From contig NZ_VWNF01000011.1 in NCBI RefSeq assembly GCF_008711175.1, positions 62,001-126,000 on the forward strand: a stretch of DNA of 64,000 bases, in the 5' to 3' direction. Source of the DNA: Nesterenkonia ebinurensis. GTDB lineage: Bacteria; Actinomycetota; Actinomycetes; Actinomycetales; Micrococcaceae. Shown piece by piece: positions 27,797-37,013 of the stretch. The position numbers and the translations under genes are program-made. Numbering within the stretch: the first letter of the stretch is position 1; each line of letters starts with the position of its first letter. The notes beneath the pieces were generated by a model, which was not told the DNA's origin, did not search any database, and saw nothing but the letters and a program-made list of their open reading frames with translations.

Positions 27797-28203
27797 TGCT
27801 GATCACCCTCTTCAGGGAGATCAGAAGGTACGACGACGGGGGCTTGAATCGGTCTGGCCAACTCACCCGGGACTCGACGCAGGGCACGCAGCATGCGGTT
27901 CTCCATCTCCTGGATCTCCGCCACCAGCTGCTCCCGGGAGTCCACGAACATGCCGTGCACGTAGAGGATCTTGTGCTCCCGGCTGATCGAGAGTGTCAGG
28001 GTGCCCGGAGTCAGGGTGATCAGGCAGCTGATCAGCGTCCATTCGGTGTTGGAGACACTGGCTGCCGGCACTGCGATGATCGCCGGGTTGGTCTTCATGC
28101 GTTTCTTGGGCCGCAGCACGTCCAGGGTGACGTACAGATTGGCCAGGAAGAACTCCTTGGCGTACCAGAGCCAGAAGCTGATGAACCGCAGTGGCCACAT
28201 CAT
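27793..28203 (-). CDS. mrpE: Mrp cation/proton antiporter subunit E
   Basis: A 136-residue subunit with two N-terminal helices and a soluble C-terminal half. The conserved block runs from NLYVTLDVLRPKKRMKT to TLISCLITLTPGTLTLSI and LYVHGMFVD, as in MnhE/PhaE. The ATG at 28203 is chosen over an in-frame GTG at 28260 because the extra 19 residues are polar and unlike the family, and GGTGATGGG precedes the ATG. A 92-base gap separates it from mrpD, the widest in this operon. Confidence 0.9.
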   Translation of the reverse strand: MMWPLRFISFWLWYAKEFFLANLYVTLDVLRPKKRMKTNPAIIAVPAASVSNTEWTLISCLITLTPGTLTLSISREHKILYVHGMFVDSREQLVAEIQEMENRMLRALRRVPGELARPIQAPVVVPSDLPEEGDQQ

Positions 28204-28294
28204 GAGCCCATCACCGCCCTGACGTTGTTCGCTCCTGGCCCACGCTGCTCTGCCGAGCACCGCGGGGCCCGAATCGCTCTCTGTCTCGGCATAC

Positions 28295-29905
28295 CTAGGT
28301 TCCCTCCACAGCGTCGACGTACTCCTGGGGGTTCAGCAGGTTCTCTGCAGCGGTCTCGGAGAGCATCATGAGCAGCTCGGCGCCGAAGCCGAAGAACACG
28401 GTGATCCCGGCCAGGATGGCACCGGGAACAATCAGCTTGACCGGCACTTTCACCGCCCGCTCCCCAGCCAGCACAGCAGACATGGTGGCTGTGGGCGGGC
28501 CGATGGTCAGAGTGGGGTTCTCCGCCTGCGCCTGGACCCGCAGGTAGCGCTTGCCATGCATCCGTTCCTGATAGGACAGGGCACGATCCTCCAGATCGGC
28601 CGGAGGCTTGCCCATGAACACGCCCACCCAGATCTTCAGCATGGACAGCAGGGTGAACACCGAGACGATCACTGCCACAGCAGCCACCCAGTAGTGGGCC
28701 TGTTCCAGGGTGGCCTGGATGATGCTGAACTTGGCCACGAACCCTGAGAAGGGCGGCAGCCCGGCCAGTGAGAGGGCTGCGACCATAAACGTGATGGCGA
28801 TCAGCGGCTCCCGCTTGGCCATGCCGCCGAGCTTATCGATCTCCCCGGTGCCGTAGGTCTCCTCGATCGCCCCGGTGGAGAGGAACAGGGATGCCTTCAC
28901 GATCATGTGGTGCAGCAGGTAGAAGATGCCTGCGGTCAGTCCCAGTCCGGTGAACAGGCCCACGCCGATCAGAATGTAGCCGATCTGGCTGATCATGTGG
29001 AAGACCAGGATGGACCGGGTGGTCTTCTCACCGATCGCACCGAGCACCCCGATCAGCATGGTCAGGGAGGTCACCAACAGAGCGATCCACAGAAACCGTT
29101 CCTCGCCGTCGAAGAGGATCGAATAGATCCGGTAGATCGCGTAGATGGAGACCTTGGTGTGGATCCCGGAGAACAGCGCGGTGACCGCGGGGCTGGTCAT
29201 CGGGTAGGTGCGGGTCAGCCAGCCGTGCACCGGCACCACTGCGGCCTTGATGCTGATGGCGGCCAGTACGACGCCGCCGCCCACCGCAACAGCCCTGTCC
29301 TCCGCAGCTGCCCCGTGCAGCTCCGCGAGGTTGACCGTGCCTGCGGTGGCGTAGACCAGGCCGATGCCGAAGAGCAGCAGAGTGGAGGCCAGCAGGTTCA
29401 CTGAGACGTAGATGCGGGCCCCGTGGGCGCCGAGCTTGGCGCCCATCATGGCCAGCAGCCCGTAGCTGGGCAGCAGCATGACCTCAATAAACACGAAGAG
29501 ATTGAAGATATCCCCGGTCATCAAAGCACCGGCCACACCAGCCATCAGGATCAGCACGAAGGGGTGGTAGAACCGGGCCCGTGCCTCATGGGTGGCCATG
29601 GCGAACATGACACTGGTGATCCCCAGGATGCAGATGATCATCAGCACCAGGGAGTTCAGGGCGTCCACCACGAACGGGATGGCGATCTGTGGGGCGAAGT
29701 CCCAGAAGCCGACTTTATGAGCCAGCACGGTGCCGTCGTGGGTGGCGATGACCAGCAGCACCGAGAAGGCCAGCAGAGCCGTGAGTGTGCCCAGACTGAT
29801 GATGTGCCGGGCGCGCTTATTCTTGCGCAGGGCGGCCCCCACAGCACCCATCAGCAGCGGGATGCCCACCAACAGCGGCAGCAGCGGGGAGAGAATCTCG
29901 GTCAC
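28295..29905 (-). CDS. mrpD: Mrp cation/proton antiporter subunit D
   Basis: A 536-residue, about 14-helix subunit homologous to the NuoM/NuoN antiporter-like subunits of complex I, one of two proton-translocating modules in Mrp. Conserved features are FVFIEVMLLPSYGLLAMMG (key Glu near residue 137) and HGWLTRTYPMTSPAVTALFSG (conserved Lys region replaced by family-typical residues). HMISQIGYILIGVG follows. It overlaps mrpC by 4 bases. Confidence 0.95.
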   Translation of the reverse strand: MTEILSPLLPLLVGIPLLMGAVGAALRKNKRARHIISLGTLTALLAFSVLLVIATHDGTVLAHKVGFWDFAPQIAIPFVVDALNSLVLMIICILGITSVMFAMATHEARARFYHPFVLILMAGVAGALMTGDIFNLFVFIEVMLLPSYGLLAMMGAKLGAHGARIYVSVNLLASTLLLFGIGLVYATAGTVNLAELHGAAAEDRAVAVGGGVVLAAISIKAAVVPVHGWLTRTYPMTSPAVTALFSGIHTKVSIYAIYRIYSILFDGEERFLWIALLVTSLTMLIGVLGAIGEKTTRSILVFHMISQIGYILIGVGLFTGLGLTAGIFYLLHHMIVKASLFLSTGAIEETYGTGEIDKLGGMAKREPLIAITFMVAALSLAGLPPFSGFVAKFSIIQATLEQAHYWVAAVAVIVSVFTLLSMLKIWVGVFMGKPPADLEDRALSYQERMHGKRYLRVQAQAENPTLTIGPPTATMSAVLAGERAVKVPVKLIVPGAILAGITVFFGFGAELLMMLSETAAENLLNPQEYVDAVEGT

Positions 29906-30408
29906 TGGGCTCCTCCCCCCCTCTGGTTAGGCGGCACGGCCGCATCATCATCCACCCCGGCGTAATCATGGACCGGGCTCATCGGCGAGGCGTCGGCCCC
30001 TCCGGTGGCCGCCCCTACGGCCCCGGTGGCCGCGGTGTCTACCTTGGACCCCGCGGCGTCGTCCTTATCTGGTGCGGAGAGCACCTTGGCCGGGGAGTCC
30101 TCGTCATTCTCGGTGTCGTCGTCGCCGGTGGTGGTGATCGCCAGGGTCACCATGAACATGGTGATGGAGAAGGCGATCACGATGGCGGTGAGCACGAAGG
30201 CCTGGGGCAACGGGTCAGCTCCTTCGCCGTAGTCGGAGGTGCCGATGTAGGGCACCCCGCGGAAAGCGGTGTTGCCGGCAGCGAAGAGCAGCAGGTTGGC
30301 CGCATGGGAGGCCAGGATGAAGCCGAGCACAATCCGGATCATGCCGCGCTGCATGAACAGATAGACTGCGGCCGCGGTGAGCAGCCCGACGGCGATGGCG
30401 ATGCTCAT
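29902..30408 (-). CDS. mrpC: Mrp cation/proton antiporter subunit C
   Basis: NuoK-like three-helix subunit. MIRIVLGFILASHAANLLLF and PLPQAFVLTAIVIAFSITMF are the conserved helices. At 168 residues it is longer than the usual ~115 because of a ~55-residue Asp/Ala/Gly-rich cytoplasmic tail, probably disordered. It overlaps mrpA and mrpD by 4 bases each. Confidence 0.95.
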   Translation of the reverse strand: MSIAIAVGLLTAAAVYLFMQRGMIRIVLGFILASHAANLLLFAAGNTAFRGVPYIGTSDYGEGADPLPQAFVLTAIVIAFSITMFMVTLAITTTGDDDTENDEDSPAKVLSAPDKDDAAGSKVDTAATGAVGAATGGADASPMSPVHDYAGVDDDAAVPPNQRGGGAQ

Positions 30409-33400
30409 GCGCGATCACCTCCCCTGACGGGCTTATGCGGCTGAGGGTGCCAGCCCTCGCCCTCCGCTTCGAGAGGAACGTCGCCGGGGTCCTCCCCAGC
30501 GTGCATCTCCACCTGGGCGATCTCATCGGTCTGCTGCCCCTGGGCCTTCATATGGGCTTTGAGCAGCTCTGCCGGGTAACGCTGTGCCTGGCCGAGTCGG
30601 TCCAGGGCCACCAGGACCGCACCGATCACCGCCAGGTAGATGCCCACATCGAAGACCAGGGCGGTGGTCAGGGTGAACCCGGCCTCCGAGCCCCAGGGCA
30701 TCAGCGGCACGCCTTCCCAGATCACGATGGGTCGCAGGTAGGAGCCCTGCGCGCCGTCCAGGAAGCCGGCCAGGCCGATGACCGCACCGATGGCGATCCC
30801 GCCCACGATCACCAGGGCGTAGTCGAAGCGGAGTTTCACCGTCGAGTCAGACGGGGCCACCAGGTACCGCAGGGCGAAGAACCCGCCGAGCACCAGGGCG
30901 GCGATGAACCCGCCGCCGGAGTCGTAGTGGCCGCGCAGCAGCAGGACCAGAGAGAGCAGCACGATGAACGGGGCCATCCAGTTGAACACGCTGCGCATGG
31001 CCTGAGTGTTGTCCGCGGCATGGTCCAACGGGGTGCCGATCCACAGCCTGGACTCCGCCGGGTGGGAGTCGGAGGTGGAGAAGGCGGAGTTCAGCACCGC
31101 GAGGATGGCAAAGCCCGCCACCCCCAGCACGGTGAGCTCACCGAAGGTGTCCAGGGCGCGGAAGTCCACCAGGATCGAGTTGACGGTGTTGACCGCGCCC
31201 ACCGTCTCGTAGGTCTCCTCCAAATACCACTGGGCGGCCGGGGACTGGCCGCGCCGGCCGGTGAGCGCATAGGTGCCGATGAAGGCCATTGCCCCGAAGG
31301 CCAGGGCGACTGCGGCGGCGACCGTGGTGCGGGTCTTGGAGACTCTGTGGAACTTTCGGGGCAGTTTGCGCAACACCAGTACCAGGACCACCACGGTGAG
31401 GATCTCCACCAGCAGCTGGGTCATGCCCACATCGACCGCACCTAGGGCGAAGTACCAGGCGCCGACTACGAAGCCGGCACCTCCGGCCAGCACCACCGCG
31501 GCAGTACGGGACTCAGCGAGCACCGTACCCAGCAGGAAGACAGCAAGCAGGCCGATGAGCACCCAGTCGGTCATCCGGGTGTGGCCCTCGGTGAAGCTGC
31601 CCACCTCACCGACATGCAGCACCCCGGCGATGAAAATACCGGCCAGGAAGATTCCGGGCACCGCCAGGTGCAGACCGTGGATATCGGTGCGGGTGAGATC
31701 GCCCACCCGGCGGCCGAAGGCGATGGATCCGGTGCGCAGCTGCTCGGTCACCTGCACCCCGGTCCAGGGCAGGATGGTGCGCGGGATCAGGCTGTCCAGC
31801 CGAGTGCGGGCCAGCACCGCCAGCACGCCCAGACCCATGATCGCCACCGAGAGCATCAGGTCGGTGCTCAGTCCGCCGTAGAGGTAGAAGTAGGGCTCGT
31901 AGTCGCTGGTGGTGGAGGCCTGGGTGGAGGCGGTGATCAGTCCGTCGAAGAGGAAGGGGGCGAACCCGAGGAGTCCGCCCAGTGCCGGCAGCAGGGCTGG
32001 CAGGTAGAAGCTGGCCGGGGCCTCGTGCACTGTGGATGGGTCGATCGTTTTGGTGGCGGCCGGGCTGCTGAGGTCTGCGACCCGTGCAGAGGCGCGGGCA
32101 TCCGTGCGGGCCGCGTCAGGGGGGTTGTATCCGGCGTCCTGCTTGCCGACTCCGCGGTAGCTGGTGAAGATCCCGAGCACTATCCGGCCGCAGTAGGCGA
32201 AGGTGCCCACCGCGGCCAGCACACCGAGCAGAGTGATGGTCCAGGTCAGGCCGGGGCCGAAGAGCGCAGGCTCATGGCCGGCGGAGAGGAAGCCCTTGAG
32301 CAGGTTCTCCTTGGAGACGAAGCCGAACAGCGGGGGGACCCCGGCCATGGACAGGCAGCCCAGCACGGTGATCATCAAGCTGACCGGCATGGCCTTCCGC
32401 AGTCCGTTGAGCTCGCGGATGTCGCGGGAGTGGGCCTCGTGCTCGATGATGCCGACCATCATGAACAGGCTGGATTTGAACAGCGCGTGGGCGATCACAT
32501 GGATGGTGGCTGCGGCGATCGCGATGGGGGTGCCGATGCCGATCACCGCCACCAGGAAGCCCAGCTGGGAGACCGTGGAGTAGGCCATGATCTCTTTGAT
32601 GTCGTGGCGCTGCAGCGCGAAGAGCGCACCGATCAGGGCGGTGATCAGACCGCAGATGATCAGCAGGGACTGCCAGACGACCACGCCTTCGAATACCGGG
32701 GAGAAGCGCAACAGCAGGTAGATGCCGGCCTTGACCATGGCCGCAGCGTGCAGATAGGCGCTCACCGGGGCCGGGGCCACCATGGCGTCGGGCAGCCAGA
32801 GGTGGAAGGGGAACTGGGCGGACTTGGTGAAGGCGGCGAAGGCGATGAGCACGGCCACCACGCCGGTGAAGACGGCGTCCTCGGCCCAGACCTCGTGCTG
32901 CAGGGCCGCCGAGAGGCTGGTGGTGCCGGTGCGCACAATGATCCACAGCACCGCGGTGAGCAGCCCGAGCCCACCGGCCATGGTGATCAGCAGCGTCCGC
33001 TGGGCCGGAGCCGGCGCCTTGTCCCCGGAACGATTGATGAGAAAGAAGGAGCACAGTGTGGTGAACTCCCAGAAGACGAACAGCAGGATCATGTCGTCGG
33101 CCAGGACCATGCCGGACATGGCGAAGACGAACAGCAGCATCCAGACGTAGTAATCACTGGTCTTCTTGGCCGGGCTGAAATAGCGGGCGGAGTAGGCCAT
33201 CACCAACGCCCCTATGAACAGCACCAGCAGCAGGAAGACCATACCCAGGCCGTCGACTCTGAGCGAGATGCCCACATCGACGGTGGGGATCCAGGGCAGA
33301 TGCTCTTCGATGGTCTCGCCGTCGATGATCCCGGGCAGCCAGGGCAGGGTGAGGCAGCCGAGGGCTAAGAGGACTGCAGCGGCGAACCAGCCGGTGTCGC

Positions 33401-33476
33401 GGCCCAGCAGGGTGTGCACCGCTGCGGCGGCAGGGACCAGAATCAGGGTGAGGAACAGCAGGACCAGCAGGGTCAC
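30405..33476 (-). CDS. mrpA: Mrp cation/proton antiporter subunits A and B fused
   Basis: A 1023-residue protein that begins the Mrp operon. Residues 1-~500 are the NuoL-like antiporter module (FFLINRSGDKAPAPAQRTLL; FPFHLWLPDAMVAPAPVSAY; HVIAHALFKSSLFMMVG). The middle carries the MrpA-specific extra helices. The C-terminal ~150 residues correspond to MrpB (NWMAPFIVLLSLVLLLRGHY, then GGGFIAALVLGG). There is no separate mrpB, as is usual in actinobacteria. GGAGGT lies five bases before the GTG start. The ~250-base gap upstream should hold the operon promoter, though I could not fix it. Confidence 0.96.
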   Translation of the reverse strand: MTLLVLLFLTLILVPAAAAVHTLLGRDTGWFAAAVLLALGCLTLPWLPGIIDGETIEEHLPWIPTVDVGISLRVDGLGMVFLLLVLFIGALVMAYSARYFSPAKKTSDYYVWMLLFVFAMSGMVLADDMILLFVFWEFTTLCSFFLINRSGDKAPAPAQRTLLITMAGGLGLLTAVLWIIVRTGTTSLSAALQHEVWAEDAVFTGVVAVLIAFAAFTKSAQFPFHLWLPDAMVAPAPVSAYLHAAAMVKAGIYLLLRFSPVFEGVVVWQSLLIICGLITALIGALFALQRHDIKEIMAYSTVSQLGFLVAVIGIGTPIAIAAATIHVIAHALFKSSLFMMVGIIEHEAHSRDIRELNGLRKAMPVSLMITVLGCLSMAGVPPLFGFVSKENLLKGFLSAGHEPALFGPGLTWTITLLGVLAAVGTFAYCGRIVLGIFTSYRGVGKQDAGYNPPDAARTDARASARVADLSSPAATKTIDPSTVHEAPASFYLPALLPALGGLLGFAPFLFDGLITASTQASTTSDYEPYFYLYGGLSTDLMLSVAIMGLGVLAVLARTRLDSLIPRTILPWTGVQVTEQLRTGSIAFGRRVGDLTRTDIHGLHLAVPGIFLAGIFIAGVLHVGEVGSFTEGHTRMTDWVLIGLLAVFLLGTVLAESRTAAVVLAGGAGFVVGAWYFALGAVDVGMTQLLVEILTVVVLVLVLRKLPRKFHRVSKTRTTVAAAVALAFGAMAFIGTYALTGRRGQSPAAQWYLEETYETVGAVNTVNSILVDFRALDTFGELTVLGVAGFAILAVLNSAFSTSDSHPAESRLWIGTPLDHAADNTQAMRSVFNWMAPFIVLLSLVLLLRGHYDSGGGFIAALVLGGFFALRYLVAPSDSTVKLRFDYALVIVGGIAIGAVIGLAGFLDGAQGSYLRPIVIWEGVPLMPWGSEAGFTLTTALVFDVGIYLAVIGAVLVALDRLGQAQRYPAELLKAHMKAQGQQTDEIAQVEMHAGEDPGDVPLEAEGEGWHPQPHKPVRGGDRA

Positions 33477-33724
33477 ACAGCACCTCCAGCCCGGCAGAGC
33501 GCATCAGGGCACAGGGCGGGCTGAGGCTGGGACATATCGGCCTCCTGTGTGCTCGGCACGGTCGTTCAGGTGCGGTGGTGCAGCGCAGATGCGCTCAGAG
33601 CATCCTACATTCGCTCCGATGAACGCAGTATTGCGTTGCTTCTTGCTTCGCCGACCAGACTTCCCGGCACACCGTTTGCTCATTCACCCTAACCAGGGCG
33701 GCAGCCCTGGGCAAAGTGCAGGTG

Positions 33725-34489
33725 CTACTCGCCTACTACTCCGCAAGCCACGCGGCTTCCGGTGTCGCCGGTGGCCTGGGACTCCTGGTCCGGGCCGTAG
33801 GGCGCGTAGCGGGAGGGGATGTTCCCGTGATGGTCGGGGTCAGAGTGCACGATCACAGACCTGCCACCGTCTTCGAGCAGCAGCTGCTGGCTGAGCCGGT
33901 CGGTGACGAACTCGATGCTTCCGGTGCCGTCCTGGTTGACCAGCACATTGGGGAAGTTGCCGGCCCGGTCTGGGTGCGGAACCTCCTGGGGGGCGGTGCC
34001 CTCCGGGGTGCTCTCCTCGAGCTCCTCGCCCTCGATCACCTCCTCGGCGACCGGCTGGCCCTGCAGGTGCCCGCCGGCGGAGTAGAAATCGCCCACCTGG
34101 CCCCATTCGTTCTCCGACTGGATCTCACAGAGCCCGTGCTCATGGATGGTCACCGCGCGGAAACCGGGGGTGAGGTTCCACAGCTGGATGGAGACCAGCA
34201 CGCCTGGCCCATCCTCCTGGTCAAGTTCGGTGAAGCTCACATAGCCGAGATCGTTCTCAGCCACATCGATCAGCTCGGTGGTGGCGAAGGGCTCAGTCTC
34301 CTGGTCCTCCTCTTCGGCGTCGTCCGTTCCCTCCCCCTCAGGCGGGGCGGTCTCCAGCTGCGTCTGCTCAGGCTCGGGCGAGGAGGCGGCGTCGTCCTCC
34401 CCATCGTCGAAGAAACCGCAGGAGGTCAGAACCAGGGCAGTGCTGAGGGTGACGGCGGTCAATGCCGGCCAGCGGTGGATGATACTCAT
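33725..34489 (-). CDS. sodC: Cu/Zn superoxide dismutase-like lipoprotein
   Basis: Membrane-anchored superoxide dismutase that would disproportionate superoxide outside the cell. The lipoprotein signal ends LVLTSC and a ~45-residue Glu-rich linker follows. Copper ligands appear as the HEH pair in VTIHEHGLCE, a His in SAGGHL and a His in SVIVHSDPDHHG; the zinc-side HPDRAGNFPN and the cysteine pair (GLCE, RVACG) are also present. An insertion of about 25 acidic residues sits between SAGGHL and HPDRAG. The 254-residue length is typical for actinobacterial SodC lipoproteins. TAGTGT six bases before the ATG marks a leaderless start. Confidence 0.88.
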   Translation of the reverse strand: MSIIHRWPALTAVTLSTALVLTSCGFFDDGEDDAASSPEPEQTQLETAPPEGEGTDDAEEEDQETEPFATTELIDVAENDLGYVSFTELDQEDGPGVLVSIQLWNLTPGFRAVTIHEHGLCEIQSENEWGQVGDFYSAGGHLQGQPVAEEVIEGEELEESTPEGTAPQEVPHPDRAGNFPNVLVNQDGTGSIEFVTDRLSQQLLLEDGGRSVIVHSDPDHHGNIPSRYAPYGPDQESQATGDTGSRVACGVVGE

Positions 34490-34495
34490 CAGGGC

Positions 34496-34501
34496 ACACT
34501 A
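34496..34501 (-). promoter_or_regulatory. -10 box of sodC (leaderless)
   Basis: TAGTGT on the minus strand, six bases before the ATG at 34489, lying in the 22-base gap after cdsA. No ribosome site is visible. Confidence 0.5.
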
Positions 34502-34511
34502 TAGCTGCGGA

Positions 34512-35504
34512 TCATGTGTAGAAGAACCGGACCGCGTGGAAGAAGACCGGGGCGGCGAAGCACAGCGAATCCAGTCGGTCCATGATGCCGCCGTGGCCGG
34601 GGATGGCGGCCCCGAAGTCCTTGATCCCGCGGTCGCGCTTGATGGCCGACATCACCAGCCCGCCGGCGAATCCCATCACACAGGAGAGCAGTGCCAGGGC
34701 CGCTGCGGCCAGCGGGGTGAACGGGGTCAGCCACCACAGTGCGGCACCCAGTGCGGTGGCCGAGAGAACCCCGCCGATGAAGCCCTCCCAGGTCTTATTG
34801 GGGCTGACCTTCGGTGCGATCGGGTGTCTGCCGAGGCTCTTGCCCCAGATGTACTGCAGCACATCCGAACCCTGGACCACGATGAGCAGGAACAGCAGCA
34901 GGTGGGCACCGGTGGCACCGCCAGAGCCCGGCGGTGAGCCCTCGGCAGCCTCGCGGCCGACCTCCATGGCCACCGGAAGCTGCAGCAGGGCCGGGGTGTG
35001 GCTGATCGCATAGACGCAGACCATCAGCGCCCACTGGATGGTGGCCGAACGCTGCAGGAAGCCCTTGGTCTGCCCGGCCAGGGCGTTGCGGGCGGGCAGG
35101 AACAGGAAGGCGTAGACCGGGATGAAGACGCTGAACATCCCGTACCAGTGCTCCCACATGAACCAGTAGTGCACCGCCGGGATGATGAACACCAGCCAGA
35201 CCAGGACCTTATGGTCGCCGCGGGTGGTGGGCGAGATGGTGATGAACTCGCGCAGTGCCAGCAGCGAGAGCAGCAGGAACAGCACGATGGTGACTGTCTC
35301 TCCGGCGGCCAGCACAGCACCGATCACCGCGGCCATCAGCCACCAGGCGTTGATCCGCTGAGTAAGGTTGGTGATGGTGCCGGTGGCGCCGAGCCGACTC
35401 TTCAGGATCCAGGCGGCGGCGCTGGCCATGATGAGAATAATGACGACGCCGCCGAGCAGTTTGATTGCGGTATCGTCCAGCAGCCCGACTTCCCAGCCGC
35501 TCAT
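34512..35504 (-). CDS. cdsA: Phosphatidate cytidylyltransferase
   Basis: Makes CDP-diacylglycerol from phosphatidate and CTP, the branch point of phospholipid synthesis, in the cytoplasmic membrane. About eight helices are visible. The family signature is complete: KVSPNKTWEGFIGG near residue 228 and SAIKRDRGIKDFGAAIPGHGG-DRLD near residues 278-303, with the Mg-binding aspartates. The 330-residue length is normal. It overlaps the upstream acyltransferase gene by 4 bases, and the pathway order acyltransferase then CdsA makes biochemical sense. Confidence 0.92.
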   Translation of the reverse strand: MSGWEVGLLDDTAIKLLGGVVIILIMASAAAWILKSRLGATGTITNLTQRINAWWLMAAVIGAVLAAGETVTIVLFLLLSLLALREFITISPTTRGDHKVLVWLVFIIPAVHYWFMWEHWYGMFSVFIPVYAFLFLPARNALAGQTKGFLQRSATIQWALMVCVYAISHTPALLQLPVAMEVGREAAEGSPPGSGGATGAHLLLFLLIVVQGSDVLQYIWGKSLGRHPIAPKVSPNKTWEGFIGGVLSATALGAALWWLTPFTPLAAAALALLSCVMGFAGGLVMSAIKRDRGIKDFGAAIPGHGGIMDRLDSLCFAAPVFFHAVRFFYT

Positions 35505-36244
35505 GCTTCAGGCTCCTGGATGCTGTTTTCAGTGTTAGGTGGGGCTGCGCCGTCGTTCTCCCGGTTGTTGTCGCCCTCGCCGTCGAAATTGGCTTGGTGG
35601 TCGGTAAGGCAGCCAATGAGAACAGCCCGAGCGCGGGTGAGGAAGCTCCCCTGGTCCTCCCCCGGCTGTACGCGGATGGGCTCGCAGAAGACCACTTTGG
35701 ACAGGTGCGGGACCGGGATCACCTCGCCCTTGGGCAGGATGCGGCCAACATTGACCAGGGTCACCGGCACCACGGGGATCTGCGGGTTGTGCTCGGCCAG
35801 CCGGTAGAGTCCGCCGCGGAAGGTGGCGATGGATTCGCCGTCGCCGCGGGTGCCCTCAGGGAAGATGATCAGCGAATCTCCCTGATCCAAAACTTCTGTC
35901 ATACCTTGGATTTGACCTTTGGGGCTGACCCCGGAGTCGGAGGCCCGTTGGCGGGTGCTGGACGAACCGTGGCGGTCCACCAGGTAGGCGTTGAACACCT
36001 TCTCGGCCATGGATTTGCGGATGCCGGAGCCCCAGTAGTCCTTGGCTGCGATGGGCCGGGCGCGCTTCTGCAGCTCATCGGGCAGGGCGGCCCAGATGGT
36101 GAGGAAGTCCAGGTGGCTGGAATGGTTGGCGTAGTAGATGGCCTGTGGGGGCAGCTCGGGCTCTGTGTCAGCGTTCTGGGTGATGACCTGGGCCCCGGCG
36201 AATCCGGTGATCGCTCTGGCCAGGCCGCGTTTTGCGAAGCTCAT
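35501..36244 (-). CDS. PlsC-type 1-acylglycerol-3-phosphate acyltransferase
   Basis: Acyltransferase of the lysophosphatidic acid acyltransferase family, likely producing phosphatidate at the membrane. The catalytic NHSSHLD (H-x4-D, about residue 41) and the substrate motif FPEGTRGDGE (about residue 129) are present. The ATG at 36244 is chosen: it follows AGGAGG by seven bases and overlaps the upstream stop as ATGA. The reading frame continues 192 bases further upstream, but that part runs through the previous gene and is not family-like. A polar Asn/Glu/Asp tail of ~30 residues ends the protein. Neighbours are cdsA and a CDP-alcohol transferase. Confidence 0.9.
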   Translation of the reverse strand: MSFAKRGLARAITGFAGAQVITQNADTEPELPPQAIYYANHSSHLDFLTIWAALPDELQKRARPIAAKDYWGSGIRKSMAEKVFNAYLVDRHGSSSTRQRASDSGVSPKGQIQGMTEVLDQGDSLIIFPEGTRGDGESIATFRGGLYRLAEHNPQIPVVPVTLVNVGRILPKGEVIPVPHLSKVVFCEPIRVQPGEDQGSFLTRARAVLIGCLTDHQANFDGEGDNNRENDGAAPPNTENSIQEPEA

Positions 36245-36951
36245 GACGGGGCCTCCTGCGCTGAAGAACCGCGGTGGCGAGAGCGCAGCACCGCGCTGAT
36301 CCGGCGCAGCCTGCGCAGACAGGTCAGCAGCGAGCCCAGGGCGATCAAGGCCAGGGTGCTCAAGAGGATCCAGCCTGGGGCCCAGGGCAGCCAGGGTTCG
36401 GCGATGGCGGCCAGGCAGCCGGCCATCAGCAGCCACATCCGGTGCGGTTTGGCCAGCGGTCCGTCAAAGAAGTTCCCGGTGCCCAAAGCGGCCCCGAGGC
36501 TGCGGATATAGGCGGTGAGCACCGCCAGGATCGCAGCGGTGAAGCCCAGGATCACACCGAGGTCCAGGCTGCCTGCGGTGACCAGCCCGGCGGTGGCCAG
36601 GCCGGCTGCGGCGATGAAGAGCACATCGGCGATCCGGTCGGGCAGCTCGTTGTAGATATCGCCGGTCGGGGAGCTCATGCCCTTCTCCACGGCCAGCATC
36701 CCGTCGAGCATATTCAGCAGCAGGCGCAGCGGGATGCAGACCGCGGTGGCGGCAAGTAAGGCGGCACGGGCGGCGTCGTTCTCCGTGTGGGCGGAGCTGA
36801 TGAGTGCGGCTGCCCCGAGGGCGGCGAAGAGCACTGATCCCACCGAGATCTGGTTCGGCGTGAGCTTGGCGGCAGCGAGGATATCAGCGGCCTTGGTCGC
36901 CCAGCGTGTGCTGCGCTGGGCGATCTGGCGCCGGCCCGTTCCCTGGCTCAT
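36241..36951 (-). CDS. CDP-alcohol phosphatidyltransferase family protein
   Basis: Membrane enzyme of 236 residues and about six helices, expected to exchange CMP of CDP-diacylglycerol for an alcohol in phospholipid synthesis. The motif region is NMLDGMLA followed by NELPDRIAD (about residues 79-105). Compared with the canonical D-x2-DG-x2-AR-x8-G-x3-D-x3-D, the first Asp is Asn and the Arg is Val, a variation seen in a PgsA-like subgroup. The head group is unknown. The ATG at 36951 follows AAGGAGG, so it is preferred over an ATG 36 bases upstream. First gene of a three-gene lipid operon with plsC-like and cdsA. Confidence 0.85.
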   Translation of the reverse strand: MSQGTGRRQIAQRSTRWATKAADILAAAKLTPNQISVGSVLFAALGAAALISSAHTENDAARAALLAATAVCIPLRLLLNMLDGMLAVEKGMSSPTGDIYNELPDRIADVLFIAAAGLATAGLVTAGSLDLGVILGFTAAILAVLTAYIRSLGAALGTGNFFDGPLAKPHRMWLLMAGCLAAIAEPWLPWAPGWILLSTLALIALGSLLTCLRRLRRISAVLRSRHRGSSAQEAPS

Positions 36952-37013
36952 CTGCCTCCTTCCGTCCACCACACACGTTATACGCAAGTGCCCGAACCGT
37001 CAGCAGGCGTGGA

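Noticed and set aside
31581-33368. 595-residue open frame opposite mrpA
   Set aside because: Extremely Gly/Gln/His/Asp-biased sequence without domains, an antisense shadow of a well-supported membrane protein.
36245-36436. 64-residue N-terminal extension of the PlsC-type protein
   Set aside because: It reads through the preceding gene in another frame. A strong AGGAGG and a 4-base overlap support the start at 36244.
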